From Dasyornis broadbenti (taxonomy: Eukaryota > Chordata > Aves > Passeriformes > Dasyornithidae): a stretch of 64,000 bases of DNA. Under the pieces are notes generated by a model. The model had not been told where the DNA came from, made no database searches, and saw only the letters and a list, made by a program, of their open reading frames with translations. The position numbers and the translations under genes were made by a program. The stretch is taken from positions 397,569-461,568 of the forward strand of contig VZRN01004719.1 in the NCBI GenBank assembly GCA_013397935.1, read 5' to 3'. Positions 23,781-37,300 of the stretch are shown here, piece after piece. Numbering within the stretch: position 1 is the first letter of the stretch; the number at the start of each line of letters is the position of its first letter.

Positions 23781-26700
23781 GAAAGTTTATATATCTTTTA
23801 AATGGAGAAAAAGCTTTCCAGTTTGTTTGCTGTTGGTGAGTGAGAGGTGTGAATTCTTCTTTGCTCCATATTAGCATTATAATAAAGATTGTTACTTATT
23901 TCAGTTGCCTTTCTGGGCTACTAAGAAATTATTGTGACCTTAGAAGTCAACTTAAATTTGTTGTCAGAGATAACTAATTTTGCTTAAATTAATTTTGGGA
24001 AGGTGACTCATTTTCTGGGTGTCTGCAAGTAGTTTCCATCACACTTTATATTAGAAAGCTAATCCATTGAGATGGTGGAAGGAAGGACCTCAAGTCGAAG
24101 CTTGTATCTGCTTTTGCTTGTTTTGGAAAACTTATGTTCCCTTCCTTCCTTTCTATTTCTTCTGCAATTCAAAGTAAAAAACAATACACCCAAGTCTCAT
24201 TTGGCTTGCTGCTCTGAAATTATATATATTTTCATGTAGTATGCATCATTTCTTGCTTTTTTTCCTGTTCTTTTTTTGTCAGCTCTGGGTACCTTATAAC
24301 TTTTTGGGCCTGTCTGAGCAGCATGGACTAGGTTGCACAAGATAGCCACTGAGATGTTTGGCCTTTACATCTGTTCTGCATTATACTTTGCTACGTTAGG
24401 GTGCAGGTGGAATTGGCTTGCAAGTGCTTGCTTCTGCCCATTCCAGAACTTCTAGGAGACTGAGATACTTGTTTTGCTTTTTATTAGGGAACTTTTGTGG
24501 GCCTTCTTGAACTCTAAACCAGGAATTAATTATTACAGAGTATAGGGAAGACTCTGGTGGCTACTTAGGTAATAATGTGCCTTCCCTGAAATTCACTGAG
24601 ATCCATCTGTCTGTTGGATTATACTAGAATTTGGAAAACTGGAATTACCTTGGGGATCAGTCTGTCATGTATGAGGTTGGTCATTAGCATCTATTTTAGC
24701 ATTATTTGCAGTAGCTTAGAGCTCATGTTGTGAGTACCTGAAGCTTTTAATGAAAAAAAAGTGAAGTTTAAGGATTTAGGGAAATAATGAGTAGCATGCT
24801 TTTTGATGAAGATTTTATTCAGGTGTCTCAGTAGCATATAATAATATAATGGTTTGAATGTTGTATTTCAGCTTCCAGCTCCCTACTGCCGCAGCAGAGC
24901 TGCCTTTTTTCCTTTTGATCTAGCTGGGGGGGCCTTCAGACTAATGAAATTAAATGTTTTCTGGTTCTGTTGAGAAGTGTATTTTGTTGGAGGAAGCAGT
25001 TTTCAATTTCAGGGTATGACTCTTATGCCAAAGAATCAGTCAGGAGTGAAATGTTCAATTGCTCACTCTAATGGCAGAAGAACAAGTTAACATTGTATTT
25101 GACTGGTAGATGCATCAACAGCATTTCTGCAGTGAAATTAATGACTGACTTGAGCTGAAGATCCATATGTTAACTAATGACTGCATCACAAATACTAACA
25201 ACTTAAGTGAAAGGCTTTTCTAGATTTAAACTTCACATATCCTTTGATTATCTTATTTTTTTAAATAGTCCTAATTAATTTCAAAGTATTTCTGAAGTAA
25301 CTGTAATGTACTTAAAATAGTTTGGTTTCAAGTAATGTATCCATTGTTTCAACTGAAAATTTCATATTGCACTATTACTAGGCAGGAAGAAGCCTGAACA
25401 GAGGAAAATATTGCCTAATTTTAAAAGCTAAAATACATTTATATCTGTTAGCTGAAAAATGGTCCCCAGTCTTGAATAGTCATCCTACTTCTAGATGTTC
25501 TTCTTGGCTTGTGTTAAGATACATTTTTAGTTTCCAGTGGAAGCACAGATATGCATAGTGTTCCTAAATAAGTCAATTGGAAAGGATGAGTTGGTGAGTT
25601 CAGACATTGTTATTTAGACAATGTACCTTATTGACTGTTTAGAATGCATTTTGGAGATGTGAAGAGGGCATAAAACTTAATAACACATTTAGTTAATAAT
25701 AACTATACATTTGTGGAACAGCATTTAACAATAACAACACATAATGGTGATTTAAAGCATGAGAACAGTAATGCTTTGTCTTAAAACCTTGAGAGCTTTT
25801 CTTGGAGCTTTAAAGATACACAAATTTTTTCTTAATTTTGGATGTAAAGTGAAATTAATCCAGTATTTGCAAAGATTGCAGGTAGCGTTAACATGCAGTA
25901 TTGCACAGCGTGTAGATCCAAGAAGACAACTGGGAATTGCCTCTTCTATTTATAACTCAGATGCAAGCAGGAGTATTTTAGTTAATGAGAAAAGTACATG
26001 GTTCATTGCATGAATGGGGAAGAAAGGACAGTAAATGCAAAATTCCAAGGGTCTGTAGCTATGGGCATTTGAGGGGGAATTGGAAGACTGACTGGGGAAT
26101 GGGAAAAGTTTATGTAAATAACAATTTCATGATAATAACATGAGAAAAATATAGAAGTAATTTGAAAGCTATTAGAAGCAGTATTTTTGAGGTGAATACC
26201 CTGTGTTTCAGGGAAGTATAGAGGTCTTTATGGGTTTTCTTGTTTACCAGACTGTCTGGTATTCCTGGATGGCATAGAGTTACTCATGGGAACCCTGGAG
26301 CTGGGCAAACACTTGCCTTGTATTGACCATTGCCTGCCTGTAGTTAGATCTGTAGGACTGAGTCTGTAAGTCTGCAAACAATGAGATAAATGGAAGCCCT
26401 CCTTTTCTGGAGCTCTGATTCTGCCCAGATTTAAGAAAAACAATGTATTCAAGTAATTTTCATGACTTTTTATTCAAATTTCAATATATATCAATAAACA
26501 TTTCTGGCATCATCTCCATGGTAATTGAGATTATGTAGTTTTTTCATGGGTTTCTGAATGCTTGAAGTTTTATGTGTTGTCATTTTAACTTGTTCTACTT
26601 TGATAAATATGACATGAGAGGGCTAACATGATTGACACACTGCTGCTGTTTGACTGTGACAATGTACAACAGAATTTAATTTTCTCCATAATGAGATGTT

Positions 26701-27106
26701 AAAGATTTTTTTAACATACTTGCCATCTGCTTCTGTGTAGTTACTCTTTTATAGTGACTAGTTATGTATCTGTAGGGCTGTCTTTGCTCTCCAGTGTCAG
26801 CAGTAATAATGACAATGTTTTTTGGTACCTAGTACTCCTGCAGTATCCTTCTGCCCACTCCCAAAATATGAAAAACCTGATAAAAAATCAAGATGTCAAT
26901 TTTAAATACTATAAAGACAGGTCAATCTCTAGCCTTCCCTATGTGGTAGGATACATTCAGATTCATTTATGCAGAAAAGCTGACATTATTTTATAGGAAA
27001 GAAAATGAGCAAGAACACACAAGAAAGCAAAATCAATATGCCTTTTTTATATTAAAATGAGAAAATACTCACATGACTAATTTGATCACAATCTATAACT
27101 TTCTTT

Positions 27107-27460
27107 AGGGGGACAGAGGGGGAGGAGTTGCTGACCTCTCTCTGGTGATTAGTGACAGGACACAAGGAAATGGAATCGTAAGGGCATGCAGTGACCATAA
27201 AAGGAGAAATAGCTTTAAATTGAAAAAGGGTTGATATAGATTAGATAGTACCCAGAAATTCTTCACTGTGAGGATGGTGAGACACTGGAACTGGCGTCCC
27301 CGAAAAGCTGTGGATTCCCTGTCCCTAGAAGTGTTCAAGGTCAGGCTGGATGGGGCTTTGAGCAATCTGGTCTAGTGAAAGGCGTTCCTGCCCATGGCAG
27401 AAGGTTGAAACATGATGATCTTTAAGGTCCCTTCACAACACAAACCACTTTGTGATTCTG
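27107..27460 (+). mobile_element. CR1 LINE 3' end, first of a pair
   Basis: The sequence follows the avian CR1 3' region in order: GACCTCTCTCTGGTGATTAG, GACAGGACACAAGGAAATGG, TAGATTAGATAGTACCC, AGAAATTCTTCACTGTGAGG, AGACACTGGAACTGG and TTCAAGGTCAGGCTGGATGG. It then runs through AACATGATGATCTTTAAGG to GATTCTG. The coding frame of the CR1 ORF2 C-terminus is broken and the 5' part is missing. There is some extra or diverged sequence around 27180-27225. It is sense with respect to ATP9B. Confidence 0.88.
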
Positions 27461-27463
27461 TTG

Positions 27464-27700
27464 AATGAAGCTGTGTCAGGGGAAGTTCTGGGAAAAGGCT
27501 CATCACTGAGAGGCTAGTTAGTCTCTGGAACAGTATTCCCAGAGAAATGGTGATGGCACCAAGCCTGTTTGAGTTCAAGGACTGTCTGGATGTCTCTCTT
27601 AGTCAAATGGTTTAATCTTAGGTAATCCTTAAAGCAGCATGGAGTTGGCCTCTGTGGTCTTTATGGATCCCTTCCAACTTCAGATATTCTGTGATTCTGG
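27464..27700 (+). mobile_element. CR1 LINE 3' end, second of a pair
   Basis: Immediately after the first tail, a new CR1 3' segment starts (GCTGTGTCAGGGGAAGTTCTG, shared CR1 context). It continues with CATCACTGAGAGGCTAG, TCTCTGGAACAGTATTCCC, GAGTTCAAGGACTGTCTGG and GATCCCTTCCAACTTCAG, and ends in ATTCTGTGATTCTG. It differs from its neighbour along its length, so it looks like an insertion of a different subfamily rather than a recent tandem duplication. Confidence 0.85.
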
Positions 27701-29743
27701 CCAGTTTTGTCAGGCATGAAGTATCTGAATCTTCAATACTCTATGCCAGATGAATGTTTCATTTACTGAATGTGACAGGTGTCCTCTGTGGAAGTTAGTA
27801 GTGACTTGTAGATACCTCCTTTGTATTATTAGAACTTCTATTTAATTCAATCTTAGATCATTTAACTGTTATTTTTGCAAAATTTTTGAATGTTGGTCAA
27901 GTGTTTTGGCTTGTTTACAAGTAACTGGAAGTTTGTAGGCATGAAGTCAGTAACCTGAAACTTGTGTAATGGATTTATGTCAGAGCTGGCAAGGAAGCTG
28001 CAAAAATGTATAGCTAATCTATATTAAGACTGGATATCTGTTTAATTGTTATTGTCATTTAAGGACAGAATTATTTAATTTTCAAGTTGCCTTTTCCTTT
28101 TTCTCTTTTTTCCTTCCTGTAGGTGCATAATAATATAGTTTAAGGTTAATCTTTTTACTGCATTTTTTTTTTGGAAATTTGAATGAGATCTTCCCAGTTG
28201 AATCTGAGTTCATGATGGGTAATAAATTTCACTACATCCTTAAGTATTAGCTTTTATAAGGCAAGATTCAAAAAAATGCTGTACTAGTTACAGATGAGCA
28301 ACCTCTTCAAGGTGACTACTGTTGGCATACAAGCAACTGAATTTTATTTGTAAAAGCACAAAAAGTTAAAATGGGAATTGCTGCAAATCAGGAAATATTA
28401 ATGCATGAAAATGTATAATTTTAAGTTATGCAGAGGGTTTTTTGCTACCTATATAGATTTTTTAGGTAAACTGAAACATGCGTCTATTTTCTAGTGTTTC
28501 TCAACTTCCTCGTTTTCCAAGATTCATCTTTGCCTATGATAGTAGCCCTCTCTGTAGACCTTTATGGCCTCTCTTTACTGAACTTCTTACACGGAATACA
28601 GTTGCAGTTGCTTCCAGTCCCATTTCTGAATTGGTGTCTCTGAGAATATGTTACAGGGAGTGGTAAGAAGTACCCATCTCCCAGAGATTTAGAGAGTTTA
28701 CATCACTTTATTTTGGAAGCTAAGCCCATGTAACATATAGTGTGTCAGTTGACTCTGGCAGAGCTCTTCAGGTCACAGTATTCCAAATGGCACTGCTGTG
28801 GCCACATGCCGATCTTGGGAAGGTTTCTTTGGATTAATGGAAAGCCTTTTTCCTTTCAAGTCCTGTGTCTTTTTCAGATTTTGATGTTGGTTATTTTTGC
28901 TGTCTCTGGTCTTTCATTCTTAAACCCTGTGTTGGTAATGTGTGACTGGTGCTGGTAGATGCCTTAGGAACAAGAGGAGTGAGAGCTAAGGATTTGGGTA
29001 GTCTTGTAGCAGATAGCGTGTGTGGGAGGGTGATATTGTTCATTTTGTTTAACCTGTGAAAGCTTAGATTGGCCTTTCTGTGATCAACAAGTAATTGAAA
29101 ACTTGTTTTGATACAAGTAGTTCTGTGCTGGAAAGGGAAATGGCAGAACAGGTGTGCAGATGCATCTGACTGTGCATATGGTTCTGTCTTAGATAGTTAG
29201 GAAGAAATTCTGTTCATTTTACATATGTGGAATAGCAGCGTGCTGTTCCTTAATTTGCAGTTTCCCCTGTATGTATTTGTGTGTGCTGGAAGAGAGGAGA
29301 ATGCTTGGTATACATAATGTTTGCAACTTGAGTGCCAAGGTAGATATTTTAAATTTACCTTTTTTTTTTTTCTATTATGTATGCTAACTGAATGTCAGAG
29401 TTTTTCTCAGTGAAATTATGTTTTAAGATATTTTAATTAGATATTTGTATTCTTGAAGTACCGTTTTCATCAAGAAAATGTTAATCTGTTGTTCAGGTAT
29501 TTATGATTCACTTATAAAGAACACTGAAAGGATTAGCTGTTGTTTGCTTATTGTATAATTTTTCGAAAATATTGATTTCTGAATTGCAAATGCTGAATGT
29601 AAAGTACTGTGAGAAATCCTATTTTAATTGGATTTCAATCCAAGTGTGACCTTTTAGTGATAGATCTTACTGGACTTTTGATTGGAATTCACTTTTTTCC
29701 TACTTACAAAAAATATGCCTTTTTTTTTTCCTTGTCCTCTCAG

Positions 29744-29795
29744 AATCAACGAATCCCATCTGACATGGTGTTTCTTAGAACCTCGGAAAAAACGG
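29744..29795 (+). CDS. ATP9B: ATP9B coding exon: actuator domain, short exon
   Basis: This 52-nt exon has 17 codons for NQRIPSDMVFLRTSEKT plus the first base of a glycine codon. The RIPSDMVFL motif is the P4-ATPase A-domain segment (IPAD..LL in other members), and the sequence agrees with ATP9B apart from conservative changes. The acceptor tract is strong and the donor is GTATGT. Together with the preceding 59-nt exon it makes 111 nt, a multiple of three. Confidence 0.96.
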
Positions 29796-32700
29796 GTATG
29801 TTTTGACAATTCACGTTGGTTACACGATAAGTTGATGTTTGTGGTAAAATTTTAGATTGTACATTGTTGCCAATTTGAAATGGTTAAATAGATTGATGGA
29901 CCTCTACCTCCATCAGATTAATGGGAGAGAGTCCATACCTGACAAACACAGTATGCTTGGACTGTAAACCAGGAGTAATCTAACTGTGACCTGAGATTTC
30001 TATCGATATGTTTCTCTACATAAACTTACAATTTTTACGAACTGTTTTAACAAAAGGCTTAAATATTAAAAGTACTAAAAATATTTAGCAAATACATTTA
30101 AAAGGATACTTCATTAATATGATTTCACAGTATTTTAAATTATTCACAACTAATTATTGTCTTGCAACATTTAGATGTCATCTGATTTTATTTCAGGTAT
30201 TAAATTGAAAAGAAGTAAAAACTAAACCTACTTATGTGTGCTTAAAATAATTATTTTTGGAAAAATGTATTGCAGTGATCTAAAACCCTGAACTAAATTT
30301 TTTGGGTTTTCTTACTTCAAAATAATACTGCCTTTTTGGTCAGTCAAAAAAAAACAAAACAAAACCCAGGAATTTTCTTGAGTGAGAGAAAGAAAAGTAC
30401 TTCTTGTTAGCTCTACTTCTCTTCACATGGTGATAAGGGAGTACTCTCAATCTTTGAGAAACAAATATCTCCTGTATAGGAACCCTATAAATTATAGCTG
30501 TTTTGTAAAGTTTAGAAATTACTACTGGATGCCCCCGTGTATAACTCAAATGAGTTTTCCTCCTTTATATTACCATTTCTCTTCAGATCCTGAAGAACTG
30601 TCTGGTATTTGTCAGACAGCACTAAATTTCACAAAGCTAATAGCTGTGATATTGGTAAGCCCTGTATTAGTGGCACATAGTATTTCACTGTGGCACTAGA
30701 GTTCTATCATATATTTCAGATAAAAGCCTAAATTTGTAGAGATCATTTGAAAGAGAAGACAAAAATATTTCTGATAGCACACAGAACTCTAGTAGAGCTA
30801 TATATTTGCTAAAAGAAGAAATTACTGTATAATTACTGTGTCTTGCTAATGCTGATTAGATGCAGTGATCATTTATAACTGGCCTGGACTGACAGTTTCC
30901 TAGTGGTCTTATATAAGCTCCATCTTTGTTAACCACCCTCTGGTTCAGGATACAGGGGCTTTTCTTTTAATTCTCTCTCAGTATTAGAATTTATTAAAAA
31001 GCCTAATTTTCTATAAACAAGCAACAGGTTAACTAGTTTTATTGGTGTTGCACTTCTTTAAAAACAAAACAAGAAAACAATGCCACACAAAAATAATTTC
31101 TTAAACTTCAAGCATATGGTGGTAATTGTTTTTTGACTAAAGAGAGAACACTTACGTCTGTAATTGTTTCTTCCTGATGTTGCAGTTTTGACTGATTTAT
31201 GCTTTAATTTATAGTTGACAGTTTTAAGTACTTTGTGAAACAGTTTTTGCATGGTTTTATGTTCTATATGTAATTTTATCTTCTGTGCAATAAAGCCGTT
31301 TAACTATAGCTTCTTACTATAAATCTATAGAGAAAAGTGGAGAGTTTGAACTAATCTTAAAATCCAATCCTTCCTGTAAGCTTCTTTTGGGGTAAAGTAC
31401 TATTTTTCAGCTTCAATATTTACATTACATATTAATGTAGTCTGCAGCACTGCAATATCCTATATCTTCACTCAAAAAAGCAGTTTGAGTTATAAATGGG
31501 CGGTCTACAAAGTTCATTCTAAAACTCACTCCCCCAATGCACTTTTAAATTTAGTTTTGCCCTAATGCACTAAAAAAAAAAATCATTTTCTGGGATACTT
31601 TTAACTCTGTGTAGCAGAAGCTGCATTTTGGGGTATCAAGCTTATTTTGATAAAACTAATTTGTTATCAGATGTATTTTTCTCTTTCTTTATCAAATGCC
31701 TTGTCTTTTAGCTAGAATGATCTCTTCAAAGATCTAATAACTTGATGTTAATTGCGTTTTTATCTAATTTCTAAGATTCCTATATTTTTTAATCAGACTT
31801 TTATAGAAGTTAGAGTCTAAAGGCTCGTGTAGGTGGGACTTACTTTTGTATTCATGTGACAGTCTGTGACATTGGTATTCCTCTCTTTCATGAATGGAGG
31901 TGGCTGGGTGGCTGTTCGTATTTTGAGTTAGGATTCCTTCCCAGGCGGATGGAGCAGTTGGAAATCACTCCTCGGATGTGAATTCTTTGTTGCTGTCAGG
32001 CTCCCCATATAACAGATTTCCAAAAGATTTTCAATGATTTCCAAAATAAATGGAAATAATTTTTAAAAATTAAGCATGAAAAACTTATGGAAATATATAT
32101 TCGAGTTTTATATATTTGAAAAGGTAGGAGGGAATAAGTTTTAACCCTTATATGTGGCAGAAATGACAAGCAATTTGGATGATTTGTCCCATTTACCAGC
32201 CTTCCACGAAATGAAAGGAACTGTTCATGCTGAACTGGCTGCAAAAGATGCTTTAAAGGTTATTTTCATTTTCTGTATAAGCAGACAGCATGCCAAAAAC
32301 AACTGACTACCTTAATGTAAAGCTGTTATGCACATATAGGCAAAATCTCTGTTATACCAACACAAAGCTCCTTGCTGAAATTAAACTAGATCTTAAGTGG
32401 CCCTTAACAAAACTTTCAGGATCATTTTTAATTTGTTTGGCATGTTCTCTGCATTTCATCTGTCTATATGCCATCTCAGTCAAAAATCAAAGGCTAAACT
32501 GAGCATTCCAGAGACCATGATATGACTTTGTAATTGTCCACAGAAACTGCCAACTGAAGTGTGTGTTAATAACTTCATTGTGGGAGTATCAAAGATGCTT
32601 TGTGTGTAAAACAAGAAAAATTTCAAAGATACTCTTTCCTTCTCTGAGCTACAGTCCTTGCACTCCGCATTGGCTGTGTCTTGGTGCAGTGACTGGTTTC

Positions 32701-34269
32701 TGCTCCAGGTCAGGTGTTGCTATGCTAACACATGCTCTGACATGAATTGGGTCTGGTCCTTCCTGAAAATCTGGTGCATGTGTTTGTAAGACTTGGTGTT
32801 TCTGGAATATTTGTACTCTTTTTACTTGTATTTTACTTGTATATTTGTACTTTTTTACTTTCAAATGTGAAATTCTGAGAGGAACACAAGCTTTATAGGG
32901 TGACTACAAAATGTCAAAAAAGAATGTATGAAGCTTAATTTTTTTCCACACAGGCTTTTTATTGACATACCTCTAATAACCTCTGATTCTTATTATCCAT
33001 GGTGAAAAGTGGCATATGCTGTGGCTGGTTCTGAGCTAAGCAAATGTTGATTTTAGGTATCAATTTTGGTAGGTCCTAGAACAGATGACTCTTGGAGCTA
33101 GCAGCTTGGCTTTTCTTTTGTTCATATGGCTCTTTCATCCTGTATTGTTTCACAAAACTTCAAGGAACTTCCTAACTTCGAGATCATCGGTTTGCCATAC
33201 TTGGTTGAAATTGGCCACAAGTCAAAAGTGACTGGGAGAAAGGTGGCATGGCAGAATACCATGAATACCAGAACTCCATGTAAAAATTCATTGTACATGG
33301 AATTTGGGCTAAAATGACTGTTTGCTAAAGTCTGCAGCTGGAATAGCCAAGGGGTAACAAACTTCAGGGCTTATGATGTGCTCCATGGACACTAGGACTG
33401 CAAAGAATTGTTTCTATTCTGTAGTACTGCTAACTACTTAGGCCTATGACAGACTAATCACAGTGCTGGTAAGATGATAGCTTTTAGAGGAGTAGGGAGT
33501 AAGAATTGATTCATCTTAGTTAAACCCATCTTTTTGTTCATGAGGTCCCCTTTGTCACAGATAATTCTTTGTGATGGTATGAAAAGTAAAGCTAGATTTT
33601 CTCTTCAGCCTTTTCTGATGAAAGTGAACTGCCAAAGGGTGAATAGCAAGTGGTTTTACTGGTCTGCCTGAGCTCTCCTGACCATAGTGTTTGAACCTAG
33701 TATGTCTTCTGCATGGAGTTAAGTTTTTTGGTAGACGCTTGATTCCATGTAGAGTAACAGCCACTACTTCTGGAAAAGTAGTGGTTTTTTCAAGAGAGTA
33801 CTGCTTTAAAATATTTCTTATTTAACAAACTTGTAAAAGTTTGTCCAAAACAAAATAAATGTAGAAGTCTGGTAAAATAAGATCACAAATTTATTTTAAT
33901 ACCTTAGCTGCTGTAGACTTCTCAACAGCTATCAAATTAACAAAAGACAATTGTTTTGTTTTGGTTTTTTGTTGTTAGAGGTGATACTTTTGAGAGAGCA
34001 GCTCCCAGTGGCTGATCAATTCCACTGCTGTCAAGTATGCTATCACACAAAGGTTTTTATCATAAACCAATTTTTTTAGCGTTTGTCCTTAAATCTAGTA
34101 CATAATAACTTGCTGGTGTGGATATTTCAAAACACAGTTTGTATACCACTACAGCTGTGCAATGCAAGCGGTAGGGAAACGGGAAATCATTTGAAAATTC
34201 TTGCAATCCTTTGTGAAGAACCTTTAATTCTTTACAAAGTAATGTAGGTTGCACAGTTGCTACATCTGT

Positions 34270-34370
34270 AGTTTTCAGGCCAGTGTTACATTGTTCTGGT
34301 CCATGCTCATCAGCCCATTTCTCCAGCCTGTCAAGGTCCCCTTGGACATCCCCCATTGCATAGATCTATG
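34270..34370 (-). mobile_element. Internal CR1 LINE fragment (RT region relic)
   Basis: On the minus strand a frame reads GDLDRLEKWADEHG, close to the DLDRLEKWA block that follows the reverse-transcriptase core in CR1 ORF2. On the + strand this appears as CATTTCTCCAGCCTGTCAAG then GTCCCCTTGGAC. Only about 100 bases are recognisable, and neither the 3' tail nor further ORF2 sequence is present next to it. Confidence 0.6.
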
Positions 34371-37300
34371 TCTTGAATTCCGCTTAAGAAACTATTCAAA
34401 AATGGTATATTTACTCAGGCATAAAATACTAGTTGCAAACACGTTTATACTTTGCAGAATTGTAGCAAAAAGAGTAATCTCACTTGCATTAAAATTTTTA
34501 GTTAAGAGTTTTCAGGATTCCTTACTTGTAATTACTTTAACAACAATGGTAATAGTAAAATGGGAGAATAAAACAGGAAAATAATTTTTAATTTGAGGCT
34601 TTGTAGCAATTCATTTCTATAGCAATATAACTCTCAGATGTGATTTTTATTTTAAATGCTAACCATTTTACTGGCATAAACTCTGCAATGGAAGTACAGG
34701 CTTAAGTAATCACTCATATAACTTGATTTTCTGTTGGAAGGAGCCATGAGTTAACCAGTAAAGGCGTACTCCAGAGTCTACCATCTCAAACAAAATATGC
34801 TAATTTAAACAGTTTGGATTTTTTTAATTATGAGTTTTTAAGCATTTCTATACAAAAAGAGAACACTGTGCCAGCAAATACATTTTACTTGTTTAAAAGA
34901 TGTAGTTTTGTAGATCTTAAAAAGCAAGTATTAATAGAACATTTATGCCAAATAGAACTGCAAACTCATTGCAAGGAAAAATGTAATCAAGGTGATGCTA
35001 GTACTATCTGTTTATTCTGGACAGTTAGAAGTGAGTGTTCTTCAAACAACTTAATTGTCTGGGCCCCAGCCTGTTCTGGAACTTGAGATATTTGAAAATC
35101 AAACCAGAGGAGAATATGTCAGTTTGGAATTCAGTTGTGCAGCTGATGTCACTTTTTATCTCTTCATAAAACCAGCTACTGCAGAATAATAAGGCTGAAG
35201 GAGTTGCATTTGTCACACATTCTGGAATTTTCTATTATGTTTAGAAAGTAAGTGTTCTAAAACCTACCTGTCTGGAAACTAAAATGCTTTGAAAATCTAT
35301 TGCTATAGAGAATGATAAATGACTAGAGTTAAGTTTTGCACATACGGCCAGATAAAAGTTTATCTTCAGGGCATGAGTAGCTGCCAACAATCTGTCCAAA
35401 CTACTTTAATCTGTTTCTCTACTTCAGTTCCTATTCTGTTTTTAGCATTTGATTTAACTCGGACTTGAAATGTTTTGGTATTTGCTTTAAGCCACTGAGT
35501 AATAGTGATTTGATGTGATCAGCTACTCGTTTAAGATGTAGTCAGATAGTATGAATGTTATGTGGTGGAAGGAGGTGGTCTCAACAGGCATTAGGCTCCT
35601 AATAATATTATACTCTTTCTATTAGAAATGGAAAATTACACCATAAAATATTATTAGAAGACATGATAATATATATAATTCCCTAATTATTTTCTTTTCT
35701 GTGCATACTAGTCTGACTAGTACAATCCACGTGTTTCATTAGATTTGCAGTAAAATAAGCATTAACAAAGAAATACTGTAATATTCATTTAATTCCTGTC
35801 TTTAAAAAAAAAAACAAAAAACCTAGTAAGAGTTGAGAAAATTGATCTGTAAAGAGACTGTGTATTGTATTAGGCATAAATTAGCCTGTTCCTATTTCCA
35901 GTGATAATGCATTTCCCCTGAAATTTGAGGGGATTTGGTGGCTTGGCTGGAGTAGCAGTGTGAATATCCCAAACAATTCCCCACCTTGGGAAACAATATA
36001 GAGGAACTGAAGGTGAGAATCATCAAAGCGGATCCCAGAGGCAGGGCAAGTCAGTCAAAAAACTGTATGTATATTAAAAACTGATAGACTTGGTATATTG
36101 TCAAAGGCTTTGAAAATAAAAAACCGAAATCACTCTTGCAAAAGTAAGGTTCAAGAATTCCTTGTGTAGAAGCAGTTTATAATATGTTGCCTGTAAAGTA
36201 TCTGTTCATAAGAGTGATACCGTGCATTATGTTTCGGGGTTTTTTTAGGATACTGCCACATTTTTCTTCTTTTAGATTATTGAATTTGGGGTGTTTTTAT
36301 TTTCTTCTCTTACCTGAAGGCTCTACTGGGCAATCTGCTGGTATTAGCTTGGTTCTTTGAAGTGATTGGAACAAGTCTCTTGGTGGGCCTCATCTTTATT
36401 GTGAAAGAGGAATTTCTACCTACACACCTACAAACCTAACCTACAAAGTTCTAATTATTAGGTCTAAGAGCAATCTTGCAGTAGATTCAGAGTTGTCTCA
36501 CTAAAAATTTAGAAATGATCCTCCAATCTATCTTAATGTGTTCATGAGGAAAGGATGGCTTGCACATGCTAATTTAATTCTGACTTTCATGTGGGGCTTG
36601 AAGTGTGTGTCTGGCTGGAGTTGGAATGGAAGCTTGTGTTGACTTGAACTACCTTTGTCTCTTTCCAGTGGTAGACAACGTAATTTAGAGCAACCTTTCT
36701 TGTAAGGAATACCCAGCTGAGGAGAGTACTGGGTTTTCCATGCAAGTCTTGTGCCCCGTGTTGCTATGCTGTCACTGCTCTTGGTATATATGAAGGCTAA
36801 ATGCAATTTAGCTCCAATATTTAACTTCTTCAGTTACAGTTCCTGTGTAGCTTTACACAGCCTTCCTCTGTCCATCAAGTAAAAAGAAATTGGAAAAATC
36901 GGAAATCTTCTGGTTTTGCTATAATGAAGTCCAGTGTTTAATCTTTATAGCTGGGTCTGTTGTTCCTTCCCAGTTACCAAACGGTAAAGAATGTGCTTTT
37001 CCATGCTAAATTTTAACAAAAAAATTATCCTCTTGTTTTTCACAAGCCTATTGTAACCTGATGGTTTTGTCAACTCCTTTGACTTGGACTTTTCTGTGTT
37101 TAAGCTTTATCAGATACCAAGGCTTTCATTCCTGCTCCTCCTAATTTAGTTAATGAAATGTCCTTCAAGTTGATTTTTATGGCTGCTGCTAAAATCTTTG
37201 AGGTGAAATGTGCTCTCAGTGGATTCTGGTCTATTTGGCCATATGCTTTTCTCAACCTCCTCTGCTTGTGAGCTCTGCTTTCATCAAAAGAGCTCCTGAA

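Larger units (their letters stand above)
23343..29743 (+). other. ATP9B: ATP9B intron, 6.4 kb
   Basis: This intron has a TA/TG-rich low-complexity patch near 23706-23780 and a head-to-tail pair of CR1 3' ends at 27107-27460 and 27464-27700. Elsewhere it is unique AT-rich DNA without recognisable exons. The acceptor is a TTTTTTTTTCCTTGTCCTCT tract followed by CAG at 29743, a strong one. Confidence 0.7.

Noticed and set aside
34249..34584. 111-codon open frame on the + strand
   Set aside because: Its first part overlaps an antisense CR1 relic and the rest is AT-rich intron, so it is a chance frame.
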